Of a DNA stretch of 64,000 nt, positions 24,266 to 34,912 are shown in pieces. This DNA comes from Athripsodes cinereus (lineage: Eukaryota; Arthropoda; Insecta; Trichoptera; Leptoceridae), in NCBI GenBank assembly GCA_947579605.1, contig OX388312.1, positions 18,065,313-18,129,312 on the forward strand, in the 5' to 3' direction. The notes below the pieces were generated by a model. It was given only the letters and a program-made list of their open reading frames with translations. It did not search any database and was not told the origin of the DNA. Numbering within the stretch: position 1 is the stretch's first letter; the number at the start of each line of letters is the position of its first letter. A program made the translations under genes and the position numbers.

Positions 24266-24895
24266 AATATTGCTGAACATGAATCTCGGAATGTTCTGAA
24301 CTTTATCAAGTCGTCTTCTCCGCTCTGTGGATTAAGAACACATTGCAATGACCAATATAATCACCACAACAATTCTAATATATGTAATTATAATATTGCT
24401 GAACATGAATCTCGGAATGTTCTGAACTTTATCAAGTCGTCTTCTCCGCTCTGTGGTTTAAGAACACATTGCAATGACCAATATAATCACCACAACAATT
24501 CTAATATATGTAATTATAATATTGCTGAACATGAATCTCGGAATGTTCTGAACTTTATCAAGTCGTCTTCTCCGCTCTGTGGTTTAAGAACACATTGCAA
24601 TGACCAATATAATCACCACAACAATTCTAATATATGTAATTATAATATTGCTGAACATGAATCTCGGAATGTTCTGAACTTTATCAAGTCGTCTTCTCCG
24701 CTCTGTGGATTAAGAACACATTGCAATGACCAATATAATCACCACAACAATTCTAATATATGTAATTATAATATTGCTGAACATGAATCTCGGAATGTTC
24801 TGAACTTTATCAAGTCGTCTTCTCCGCTCTGTGGTTTAAGAACACATTGCAATGACCAATATAATCACCACAACAATTCTAATATATGTAATTAT
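24266..24895 (+). repeat. Five-unit 126-bp tandem repeat
   Basis: Five near-identical 126-bp units start at 24266, 24392, 24518, 24644 and 24770. The only clear unit difference is GGATTAAG (units 1 and 4) against GGTTTAAG (units 2, 3 and 5). Because 126 is divisible by three and one frame of the unit is open, a 220-codon frame runs through the array (repeating unit with SRNVLNFIKSSSPLCGL). That frame has no ATG. I treat it as a young minisatellite rather than a gene. Confidence 0.9.
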
Positions 24896-25458
24896 AAAAA
24901 AAATATACACATTCAATTGTGTTCACAATAATATAAATAGTTCTCATCATTAATTAATCTTTCTAATCTTTGACTGTTTTAAAACTTTTATATAATAATT
25001 TAATCATAAAAAGCGCGAATAACATAATTTAATCATAAAAAGTTCACAGTATAATACTACTTATTTCGCTACTTGCTTGCATAAATTATACGCGGAATCG
25101 TTAATACAACCATTATTTTGGAAACATTATCATATTATTTATAGCTCCCTCTGCACCTGAAATTCTAATTTAATTGCTTCATAATTTCTAAAACACAAGG
25201 TGAAAATCTCTCATCGTAATTTATGTATAAATATTATTTATGCTTTATCATATTCTTTAAAATATATAATTAAAAACACGTTTATTTTTATTGAAGGTAC
25301 CTTTACAATATTCCCATGAAATATTGGTTTGGTGGATAAACATTGGTATGAGGAATATCAATTCTTTTGCAGGTCTCATAGATGAATTGAAGGTGTGCAT
25401 TTTCTTTTGCTTACAGGTTTTACAAACACCTTCCTCTTAGAAGGTACTCGAAAACTTA

Positions 25459-25680
25459 CAAAAAAGAGTTAGAGTCTTTACCGGGGATATTTAGTAACTA
25501 CACCATAGAATCAATTAAAAAGAGTGAGAGTCTTTACCGGGGATATTTAGTAACTGCACCATAGAATCAATTAAAAAGAGTGAGAGTCTTTACCGGGGAT
25601 ATTTAGTAACTGCACCATAGAATCAATTAAAAAGAGTGAGAGTCTTTACCGGGGATATTTAGTAACTGCACCATAGAATC
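25459..25680 (+). repeat. Four-unit 56-bp tandem repeat
   Basis: Four units, each with AGAGTCTTTACCGGGGATAT followed by TTAGTAACTGCACCATAGAA; starts of the AGAGTC word are at 25471, 25527, 25583 and 25639. The left neighbour (25370-25470) matches the second half of the dispersed family at 31373-31622, so the array appears to have grown from one end of such an element. Confidence 0.85.
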
Positions 25681-25754
25681 ATTTTTTTTTTAATTTTTTT
25701 ATTTCCTAGATTAAATATTAATTTAAAATGAGTACAAATAATTGAATTTACTAT

Positions 25755-25900
25755 CTATCTATACCCTCACGGCGTATCCCAAGTGGGGTGGGCAGAGAGG
25801 ATGGAACGCCATATAGGTCTTTCCCTACATACTTTATTCCCTTCCTATATATTCTTACAATTTCTCATACACTTACGCCGATTTCTCTTACTCAAGGCGT
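25755..25900 (-). pseudogene. LINE reverse-transcriptase tail fragment (minus)
   Basis: On the minus strand it encodes ALSKRNRRKCMRNCKNI, a stop, then ERPIWRSILSAHPTWDTP. It is a close relative of 29665-29907, decayed by at least one stop codon. Remnant of a non-LTR retrotransposon. Confidence 0.65.
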
Positions 25901-25904
25901 TTAC

Positions 25905-28895
25905 TACGTTTACTATATAAACGTGTCGGAGTAAGGTGTAAGTTTATATTCAACTTTAAAAGCTTTGATTAACGACATCACCTTGAGTAAACAGTGTGAA
26001 ACACATAAAACACAGAACGCCGGTCATACACTTTATGCCTGCACCATATCGGCGACACGACGTACTAGTACCTACCAATTACCTACATTTATATCAGCTG
26101 ATCAATACCTGTAATAATATGATTGTGTGCAACCTATGTATAATAACTTACATATTATAATTATTATGTGCTTATAGAAATATGTTTCAGTTTCGTATAA
26201 CTTAATACATACCTTGGACATACAAATATAATAAAATATTAATTTGTATGTCAATGGAATCATTCACTTATAGATATTATATTTATAGAGAAAATTTTAT
26301 AATTGTTTAGGTGGATAACTGAAATATTCAAATTTGAGTATATATTTTTTTTATTTCTTATAATCAATGTATTTAAATACTTCCCAATGTGGGCATAGTT
26401 TGTTTTTTATGAGAACTTATTCACGTAACAAAGAAATTATTTCATCGTTACGTTTAAATATGAACTTTTCAATTAGACTAGTATGTCAATGATTAACTTA
26501 AATTAAATAAACTTTTAAATGCATTGACGCTTAAAATGAAAGCCATGTAGTTGTGAAGCTTCATTAGCATATTTTGCTCAGAGAAACTTATTAAATTAAT
26601 TGAATTTAGAAGTATTTGTATGTATATTTTTAGCTATATATGTATTATACAAATACTTTGTAAGTGGTAGATATAGCATCAAATGGTAAAAAGTTAATAA
26701 CAATGAGTGTTAAATTTCTGAGTGATGTTCGTATATTTATTTTCTATATGTGACGTGAAAATTAATTTAAATAAATAAATATTAAGTAGTAGTCACTTCT
26801 ACTGGAAAAGATAGGTTGTAGGTGTTATTTTGAATGATTTATTCCGTCATCTTAAAGCAAAGATTGTACTACGACATTGCTTGCTAAAACATCTTCAGAA
26901 TATTAATTACATTTCAGCCTGTAGAGAAATGCGAATAAGTTGAGCATTTTGTCTTATAATCGCTTGACTATTTCTCAAGCAATTTGCCAGGAATGGTTTA
27001 ATATTATATTAGATTACAACCCTTTATTATTAATAATGTATAGTCAATGAGATCAGGTTTCATTTAAATACAAAACATAGTTTTTTTTTTATTTTTCTAA
27101 TAAATTTTATGTATATATCTAAGTTTATTTACATTTATGAAATGTTATATATTTTTCAGTTATAATATCGGTTATTTTTTGTAGAGTTAATAAAAATATG
27201 CTATACCTACCTAATATTCAAAGACTAAGATTATGCTATACCTACCTAATATTCATGACTGGATTTTAAACGATGTTTTACATCTCACTGGATTTTTATA
27301 CCTGCGCGAGTGAAGGTATTAAGAGTATCAAGAAGGCACAAACATCAGGCTGAACAAACTCCTTTTTTTTGTTGAAAACAGGAAAGATCTTCCGATGCTT
27401 ACGAATCGGCTCAGGCTGATTTAAGTGCACCTTACCCATGATGAATGCACCGACCCCACCCATTCCTGTTTCAAACCACTATGTTCGACATCAACTGTTG
27501 AGAATACAAGTCAACTAACAGCAACCATTTTTATGATTACAGTCTCGAACACAAAATGGTTGTGCGAGTCTGATATCTGCTCAGTAATTTTCTCATAAAA
27601 AAAACAAAGTTTTTAGGTGTAATATAACAGCTTGTTCAAAATATTAGCGATGGTTTTGAAAATTATTTAGTTATATTCCCCCGATTGAAAAGTACGTATA
27701 TGTTTTTTTTTTAATTTTATACAAATGCTTTTTAAACTAAGTATAAATTATTTTAGGATATATTTTGAGTTTATTTTAATTAATATCTGCTTAGAAATAT
27801 AACCACTTTCACTTAAGAAATATTGAAAAAATCTCGTTGATTAGAATAATAAGAGATATTATGATAGTTTTAAGTGTTTCGTTGTGCATTTTTTTACAAA
27901 ATTTCCTTGATATAAAAAATTAAAAATGTAGTCAATTTCCCAAGGCATTTATATATTTTCCAAAATAAAACTGTTAATTATATTCTGCTCAATAGGTACC
28001 TATAGTAATTAGGTAACTACAACTTTGCCTTTATAATATCTAATTTCGTAGATATTTGATCGGTAAAAGGTCAAAAGAGGGGAGGATGAACTATAACTTT
28101 TGAAAAATAACTTAGAAACGGTTTGAATTTTTTTATCCCAAAATCAATTTTTCTCAATCAAATTTATGTGATAACTATTTATAATACTCGCTAAAATCAC
28201 TCGAATCGGTTGGAATGCGCAACCGAATAATGAATAAAATATATGTATCCAAAACTATTTTAATTATTTTCGTAGTCTGGGAATATATATTTTTTATTCA
28301 ATTGTACGTATCTACCTACAATATTTTCAATTAAACATATTCCATCAACTTCATATTTGTATATCTCTGATAGTATCTATCTAGGCAATCTCAAAATTAA
28401 AAATTACTTTCAGTAAAGCGCGCATACGTTTCCGTATGATGATGTCCCACATATACCTATTATGATGTGTTCATAACAATATGATAGGCATTAGGTTTAT
28501 ATAGGCGTAGTACGGATATACTCGTGTAAGTATAGCTACGCCACACGGAGTTCTAACAATAAAAACCTTTTAAATTAAAACCGTCGCGACGCGATACTCT
28601 GCTACGCCGCATCATGTACAATGTATGTATATGAATACGATATGATGATATATAAATGACAGCGTGTTTACAAATGTAAAGTAAAATGTGGGCATTTATT
28701 ATGAGGCTGTGCTTTAGATATTATATTCGGAAAAAAATACCACACACATACCTACATACCACTGTGCTCTGCCTTTGACGGTTTAAAATCACGCTATGAC
28801 AGATTTTTACGGAACGAACTTATTAACGTTGCTGAAATATTGCCTTATTAAATAGATAATATTGTCGTGTAAGAATAAATAGAAGAAAATGCCTA
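25905..28895. other. Gene-free AT-rich stretch
   Basis: No ORF or RNA gene supported. It holds a direct repeat ATGCTATACCTACCTAATAT at about 27199 and 27233, and a moderately GC-balanced block at 27340-27560 that could be an old transposon piece but was not recognised. Confidence 0.4.
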
Positions 28896-28899
28896 CTTT

Positions 28900-29065
28900 T
28901 TGCAAGTTTTCGAGAGTCCTGTAAAATGCAGGTATTAGTAAAACAACCCATGTAAGACATTCAACATCTTCAGTTCAACGATGAAGTATGCCATCCATTT
29001 TGAATATCTCAATCTTTTGTCGATACCAAGAGGACGATTTGGTTATTATTACATGCAGTTCTCCT
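28900..29065 (-). repeat. Antisense copy of the dispersed 250-bp family
   Basis: Contains GTTTTCGAGAGTCCTGTAAA, CATCTTCAGTTCAACGATGA and TATGCCATCCATTTTGAATA, the reverse complement of blocks in the reference copy at 31373-31622. Confidence 0.5.
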
Positions 29066-29664
29066 GTTTACTACACTTACGAAGAATGCCAATGAATGAA
29101 TGCTTGAAATATGCTTAAAAATATCAAAATCGGACATTGGCAGACACTTAAAAGACTTTTCAATAGCAACCAACTGAATATGTTAGGGTACAGTTACTAC
29201 GTAGGTTCTTTATTATATGTATTTCTATTTAGGTAAACACACTTTTCCATAATATGGAAATGAGAGACATGATAATACACTACGTCGATAAACCTTTACC
29301 GCGTTCATAAAATACAACAGAAGAGAGTGAGAAAAAAACGAAGAACATTCAAATAAACTGCTGGGGAGTTATGAGAGACATCATATTTTGCTTGAGAAAT
29401 ATAATGGAGATTTAAAAAGGGCTACATAGACACTGGGATAGTAATCGCACTGAAGAATACATGTATGATAAAGTGAAGGTTGTCAGTAAGAAGTTATAGC
29501 TTTAATTTTGTATAATTTAAATCCAGAGATAAAAAAACTTGAGTAGATTTATATCTATTTTTATAAGTGTTATGTGTATTTAGGATTACTCTTTAAAGAT
29601 AATAATTCCCTTCGATATTGATTTGGCACCGTCTAACAGTTTTTTTTTTACCATCTAAGGGTAA

Positions 29665-29907
29665 TTGTTAAGTGTAAAGTATAAGTACTTATCTGAAAGA
29701 AAGGGTGTGAGGAAACGCGGGCGTCCGAGAACCACGTGGCTTGATCACGTGGATCAAATTCTCAAGGACGGCCGCGTGTTGAGTAAGAGGAACCGACGTG
29801 CGTGTATGAGGAACTGTATGAATGTGGAGGAAGCGAAGGAAGTGTGTAAAGATAGATCTGTTTGGCGTTCCGTTCTCTCTGCCTACCCCACTTGGGACAC
29901 GGCGTGA
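29665..29907 (+). pseudogene. Non-LTR retrotransposon reverse-transcriptase C-terminal tail
   Basis: An open 80-codon frame reads RKRGRPRTTWLDHVDQIL ... SKRNRRACMRNCMNVEEA ... DRSVWRSVLSAYPTWDTA and ends in TGA. GRPR.TW.D and DR..WR are the classic tail motifs of insect LINE reverse transcriptases. The upstream polymerase is missing, so it is a 5'-truncated fragment. Relatives lie at 23205-23325 and 25755-25900. Confidence 0.8.
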
Positions 29908-30624
29908 GGGTATAGTACGAGATAGTATAGTAAGTATTTAATTTGCTCATGAAGCTGGTGGTACATGGTTTGCCCTTCAGTGATGCTGGTAGGCCATATT
30001 ATAATGTATTATTTTATTTTATGAAGTGATTATTTTTGTGTGCCTGGTACATTCTACATATTTATTATAGATACTCCACTGCTAGTCTGGTAATGCGAGG
30101 TTAAGCAGTCTCTCAAGCCCATCTCCAGAAAACTCACAATATTTAGTATTTTGAAAGAATGGATCAAGGGTGGAGAGTAATACTATTGATTTCCAGTGCT
30201 GGTCAAGTATCCTTATCTTCTTGCAAATCCTACTTCACTGTTTTCACTAAATGGTTCAAGAAGAAAATTCTGTAACACAGAATTCGCAGGTCTGCTTCTC
30301 TTTTTATTTTTTTTTTCAGTTTTTTACACTTCGTCTAGTTTGCTTAAGTACTCTCTGAGCTTACAATGACCTGTTGAGAAGTTCACAATATTAATCTGCA
30401 TTGTGTTAATGTACTGGTACATGTATAATGGAGGTCCATAATAATTACGTAAATACTAAATAACAAACAGGTAAAGTAAAACATTGTATATTATGAATAA
30501 TGCACGTTAATGCTTTGTGTATGTTTTACATAATAATATCATTGTATAGTTACAGTACAGCTGATGTATATTATATTACTAGATTTCAACCCGAAGAAAT
30601 AATCATCAAATAATTAACATTTCA

Positions 30625-30825
30625 TTCATTCATTCATCGCTTTCAACGCTCCTCTCGGGAGCACAGGGCAGAAACCAGCCTCCTCCATTCAGAGCGTCTC
30701 TGCGTCAATTGCGTCACCTCTTTCCACGACATTCCTTGCGCTCTGATTTCGTTGTCATAGAAACGGTCTATTGTGAAAGATGGACGCCCGGGCCGACGAA
30801 ACCCTTGCAGATGGAAGAATGTTCT
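30625..30825 (-). pseudogene. LINE reverse-transcriptase tail fragment (minus), truncated
   Basis: About 90% similar by eye to 59230-59430. The minus strand carries the end of the RRPGRPSFTIHRSYDN ... SWEEVTQLAQ ... SEWRRLVSALCSREER type tail. It is flanked on the 3' side by a (TTCA)n microsatellite near 30621-30637. Confidence 0.65.
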
Positions 30826-30849
30826 AAAATCAAATTATAATATTTTGTT

Positions 30850-31353
30850 TTTTTTAAATTTCTTTATTTGTCTCAAAGAATTATAAATTCGCTAAGAGAC
30901 TACAAAATACAAGATAAGACATAATAATATAATTAAACAAATAAAAATTTAGGTGTATATCAAGAATATAACAAAACACATTAATTTTAATTAGGTATGT
31001 TGGAAATAACATCATCATCCATGAGCTGTTGATCCCGAAGATTGTGTGCAGTAAAAAAGTTTTATTGATTTTTTGAACTTTCTTAAACTCTTTATGGATC
31101 TTATTTCTTCAGGTAATGCGTTGTACAATTGCATTCCTTGGAAATCCAAATTCCGTTTTCCATAGTTTGTCCTCACGTTGTTTATGACAAAACTGGTACA
31201 ACACCTAGTATTGTAAGAATGTGTCGTGTCACACGTAGTGAAATTCATTTTTATCTTCACAAGTCCATTTAACACTTTAAATATCAATAGGGTTGATTCG
31301 TACTTATATATGTCTACCATTTTTGCAATATTTGTTCCACAGTACAAATTCAA
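30850..31353 (-). mobile_element. 5'-truncated non-LTR retrotransposon with poly(A) tail
   Basis: The minus strand has a 112-codon open frame (31015-31353) ending at TGA. It contains THSYNTRCCTSFVINNVRTN, GMQLYNALPEEIRSIKSL and FKKSIKLF, matching the extreme C-terminus of Jockey/CR1-like reverse transcriptases. A 3' UTR follows with an AATAAA signal and an A-rich tail at 30850-30860. A 5'-truncated insertion. Confidence 0.7.
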
Positions 31354-31372
31354 TAAATTATATTATATATTA

Positions 31373-31622
31373 TACCATCACGGCACATCCCACAAGTGGG
31401 GTAGCCAGCAGATCAGCTGCATGTAAGAAACATGCAAACCGTCCTCTGCGTGCCAATATAAGATCAAGACATTCAGGATGGGTGGCAAACCTCATCGCTG
31501 AATTTAAGATGTAAAATGTCTCAATTTTTCGAACACCTGCCTTTTACAGGACACTCGAAAACTTACGCAGAAGAGTGGGAGACCAATTCTTTACCGGGTA
31601 CTCCACGGGATATTCAATAAAT
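31373..31622 (+). repeat. Reference copy of a dispersed ~250-bp repeat family
   Basis: The most complete copy: CATCACGGCACATCCCACAA, GTGGGGTAGCCAGCAGATC, GACATTCAGGATGGGTGGCA, ACAGGACACTCGAAAACTTA, GAGTGGGAGACCAATTCTTT. Other copies or parts (plus): 2273-2362, 2670-2770, 25370-25470, 36997-37047, 43874-44118, 48695-48790, 52952-53190. Minus: 10797-10880, 10927-11030, 17329-17416, 23046-23128, 28900-29065. Noncoding and old; class unknown. Confidence 0.7.
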
Positions 31623-32599
31623 TAATATCATAAAAACCAATATCTTCGTTAATAAATTTGACACATAATTACAGTCTACTGCTACTAGTTACCCCAGTAC
31701 CTCACTTAAGGAATATTTCGTGATAGTGTAGATAGATAAATAGGTAGGTACTTTTTTTTATAGAAGAATAGGTTAAAGTTAGGTTAGGTCCAATATTTTA
31801 GATTTATTGCTCAAGCAATGCTTTCCTGGTTTATCCCGTTTACGATTTCAGATTTTGAGCGTCTATCTTGGTTTATTCTGCTACTCAAGTGCACAAAATC
31901 TCTCATCTTCTCGATATTCACATCATTTATGGCAAATTAATCTTCTGAAAGTGTTGATAATTTTTCCCGCATTGTTTGTGATTATCTTAGACACGTGCGT
32001 TATTATCATAATACAAGTTATTTTATCATATATTATATCGGATATAATTTTTATTTTTTTCTATTATTTACTTTGAATTGATTACAAATATTTTACATCG
32101 AGTTTATCGGAAGGGCGCGATTTCTTCCAGTTAACCCGATTCATAAGATTGAAATTACATATTTTATCAAAATAGGTTTTGGTACATTATTGCATCACGC
32201 AAACCATTAATACGAACGAACGGACTGAAATGTTTATTATATTAAATTAAAATAAGAATACATTATGTAGAATGAGACAGTGCAATGTCCCTGCGCTCCC
32301 TCCTGATTTTATACTCGTTCATCAACATTAAACTAAACTCAACTTACCAACTAAACATACTCGCACATTATGGAGGTACCTACCTACCACTCTGCTCTGC
32401 GAGACGCTCTGCTGAACAACACTACGCAAACACTACTTCTAAACTTGTGTTTCGTGGGAGGTAAACATTTTCATATTAGGTACCTACTTCGTCATTTTAC
32501 ATTTTAAGATTTCTTCTTTATCGATGGTTGTTTGAGATTGTGAAGAAGGAATTTATTATTATCTGATATGTTTGTTTTTGGTCCACATTATGTTTTTTA

Positions 32600-33200
32600 T
32601 ATTATATATATTTTTTTTTTATTTTATTTAAGCAAACATACAGTTAAACAGAATACATTACAAGATATAAGTTACATAATAAGTAAACCAAAACAGTTTG
32701 CAGTTATATTACAAGTTTTTAGTTGACATATAGTAGGTACCTATAAATTTTAAAAATATAAAAGTGCTATTATTTAAAGTTAGTATGTATGGTTCTTCAC
32801 AAGTGTTATAATATGTTAGTTTTTTAATGGCATAAATCAGTCCTAGTTGGCTGGGTTGCCTAATAAACATAAAAAAAAGATTTCTTCATTGAATTTATAA
32901 AGCATACATTTGTCTCTACTGTGGACTTTTATTAATTCGAAATAAATATTTCGACTCTTGTCAATCATTGTTTCTGGACATGAATCTTTTCATTAGAAAT
33001 TTTCGTTTCATTTTTACTTTTTATATTTTATTTTATTGACACAATACAAGCAGACAAGTATTAAAGATAACATAGTATAAATAAATATTGTAATGTTCAA
33101 AAACCAGTGTAGTTTGTTAAATTATATTACAACATATCATTAACACTTTTACGATACAAAAAACATAATAAAAAACATAAAGAAAAAAAAATGCTCTAAT
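32600..33200 (-). other. AT-rich region, probable LINE tails (minus)
   Basis: Two poly(T)-headed stretches (near 32608 and 33015) are each followed by runs of ATACA-rich DNA, as expected for antisense 3' ends of LINEs. No coding part is recognisable. Nothing else was seen to 33770. Confidence 0.25.
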
Positions 33201-33770
33201 GAGATAATCTACGCATCATTTTAGGTTTCATAATAATCAAGGTAAAAACATACCTTTTGAAATGCCTGATGTAAATTTCACTATGGTCAGGACAGTCATC
33301 CACCAGAACCTTGAGGAGATTTAGAAATTTTACTTGATGACAAGTAAAAATCGACGTTCCTGAAGAAAGAAATTATAAAATCCGCACGACTTTCGAAAGA
33401 ATTAATACTGTAGGTACGTAGTTTGCATGATATTGCGAAAGTCAAAAAGTATTAGGAACTTTAGTAGATCGTGGAGCTCAACAAAGCAAAATAATACTTC
33501 GTAGTTGACCTTTTATAATATAAAGAAAAGGGAAGAAAATAAGTATTCTTTCTTCATAAAACTCGTACCTCTTAGAATGAAATTTCTTAACTTTACGTTA
33601 GTCTGATAATGAGAGCGGAAATTTCTGAAAGCCGGGTTGCGATGAATTAAGTCACTGCGGAAGTACTAAATATAAGTGTGTTTTACTTCTAATAATTTAA
33701 CATGAACTTCTACCCAGTACCGCCGGTCGACAACATTGACTAAATTACTTGTATCGTGTTACCTGAGTAT

Positions 33771-33913
33771 ATTTATTTATTTATTTATTTTATTCTTCAC
33801 TGTACATTGGTTGCAATAATATAAAATAAAACGGTGTCATAAAAATATCAGTTTTACAATTCAATGTACAGAGGCGAGTTTATCGCTAAAATGTGATGTC
33901 TTCCAACTAACCC
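33771..33913 (-). repeat. Dispersed LINE/SINE 3'-end family, antisense copy
   Basis: Near match to 2383-2525, including the TTATTTATTTATT tail and the CTTCCAACTAACCC end. A short partial copy lies at about 32096-32146. Confidence 0.6.
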
Positions 33914-34399
33914 TTAATATATAATTACGTGCCATGCGTATATTTACAAAGTTTTGAAATATTTTTTAAATGCTATGAAAAAAATAATTAAACTCGGAAA
34001 AATAAACACTAAGCATACGGTATTTCAATATTCGTGTATCAATGCTCCCGGCAGCCGGCAATTATGAAATACTTTTATGCATAATAACTAATACATAAAT
34101 ATTCAAAACTATTTAATTGTAGCCACTCACTTACCGGCTTGTAAATAATATATCGGTAGATAGGTATTTTTTCTACGAACCGTAGTTTGGAAAATGTTGA
34201 AATCTCTCAAGTTCACTCATCATAAACAGAATGAAGTTAGGGCTCCGCGAGAAAATGACTATTTTAACCGGCCGCGTCGCATATCTTCGCCTGCAATAGA
34301 ATTTTATACTTTTGTGCGATGCACGCTTAGCCTGAGTTGCGAACTACGGAAAGAGGAATGAAACAGTAAAGCCTACATAAGCGAATCAATAAGTGTGAA

Positions 34400-34912
34400 A
34401 GAGAGCATTATACTGAAAATTCTCATACTGTGTTTATGTATGCGATCATCTTTTTGTGAGTGCTGTTTCTGTTCTGATGTTCTGTCACATTTCTCCGGCG
34501 TTGTGGGCTGGTCGTACGTACGTCGTGCGTGGGTGCATATTTTCTAATAGTGGTCGATTAATTTCACACTTTTCCAGTGATTTTTTTGATTATTTACGCA
34601 AATATTGTGCTTTTTAACAATTGTGTACCATTCACGGATCAAATTCGGGAAGGGTTTAATTTATAAAATAAATTTTAATTGATTTTTTGTTGTTTGTGCA
34701 CTGTGGAAAATTGCATTTGTGAAAATTTGTGTTTCTGGCGTGTGTGTTAACCCGGATGTTGGCATAGTACATAATCGCACGGCACATCTTTGCTAAACGA
34801 AGTAATAATCCAGTCAAGGAACAATTTCTACAGAATTAACACATCTTAGTTACCCCCTCAGGATTCTACATTCTGGTCCACTCTCTTTTCAAGATTAACA
34901 TTTTGGATTTGG
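34400..34912 (+). promoter_or_regulatory. Candidate noncoding first exon and promoter of a plus-strand gene
   Basis: This block is less AT-rich than its surroundings, lacks obvious repeats, and ends at a strong donor (GATTTG|GTGAGTGAATT, boundary at about 34912/34913). It contains several short upstream ATGs but no long ORF, as expected for a 5' UTR exon. If it is real, the gene lies to the right, beyond a very long intron. No downstream coding exon was found in the window, so this stays a hypothesis. Confidence 0.28.

Noticed and set aside
24263..24931. 222-codon open frame across the 126-bp tandem repeat
   Set aside because: No ATG anywhere in the frame. Openness follows from one open unit copied five times with a period divisible by three. 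Kept as a repeat, not a gene.
25459..25680. CRISPR-like array
   Set aside because: The units are contiguous 56-bp tandem copies without unique spacers, in a eukaryotic genome.
31807..32076. 89-codon hydrophobic frame
   Set aside because: No ATG start, composition is that of translated AT-rich DNA, no recognised family.
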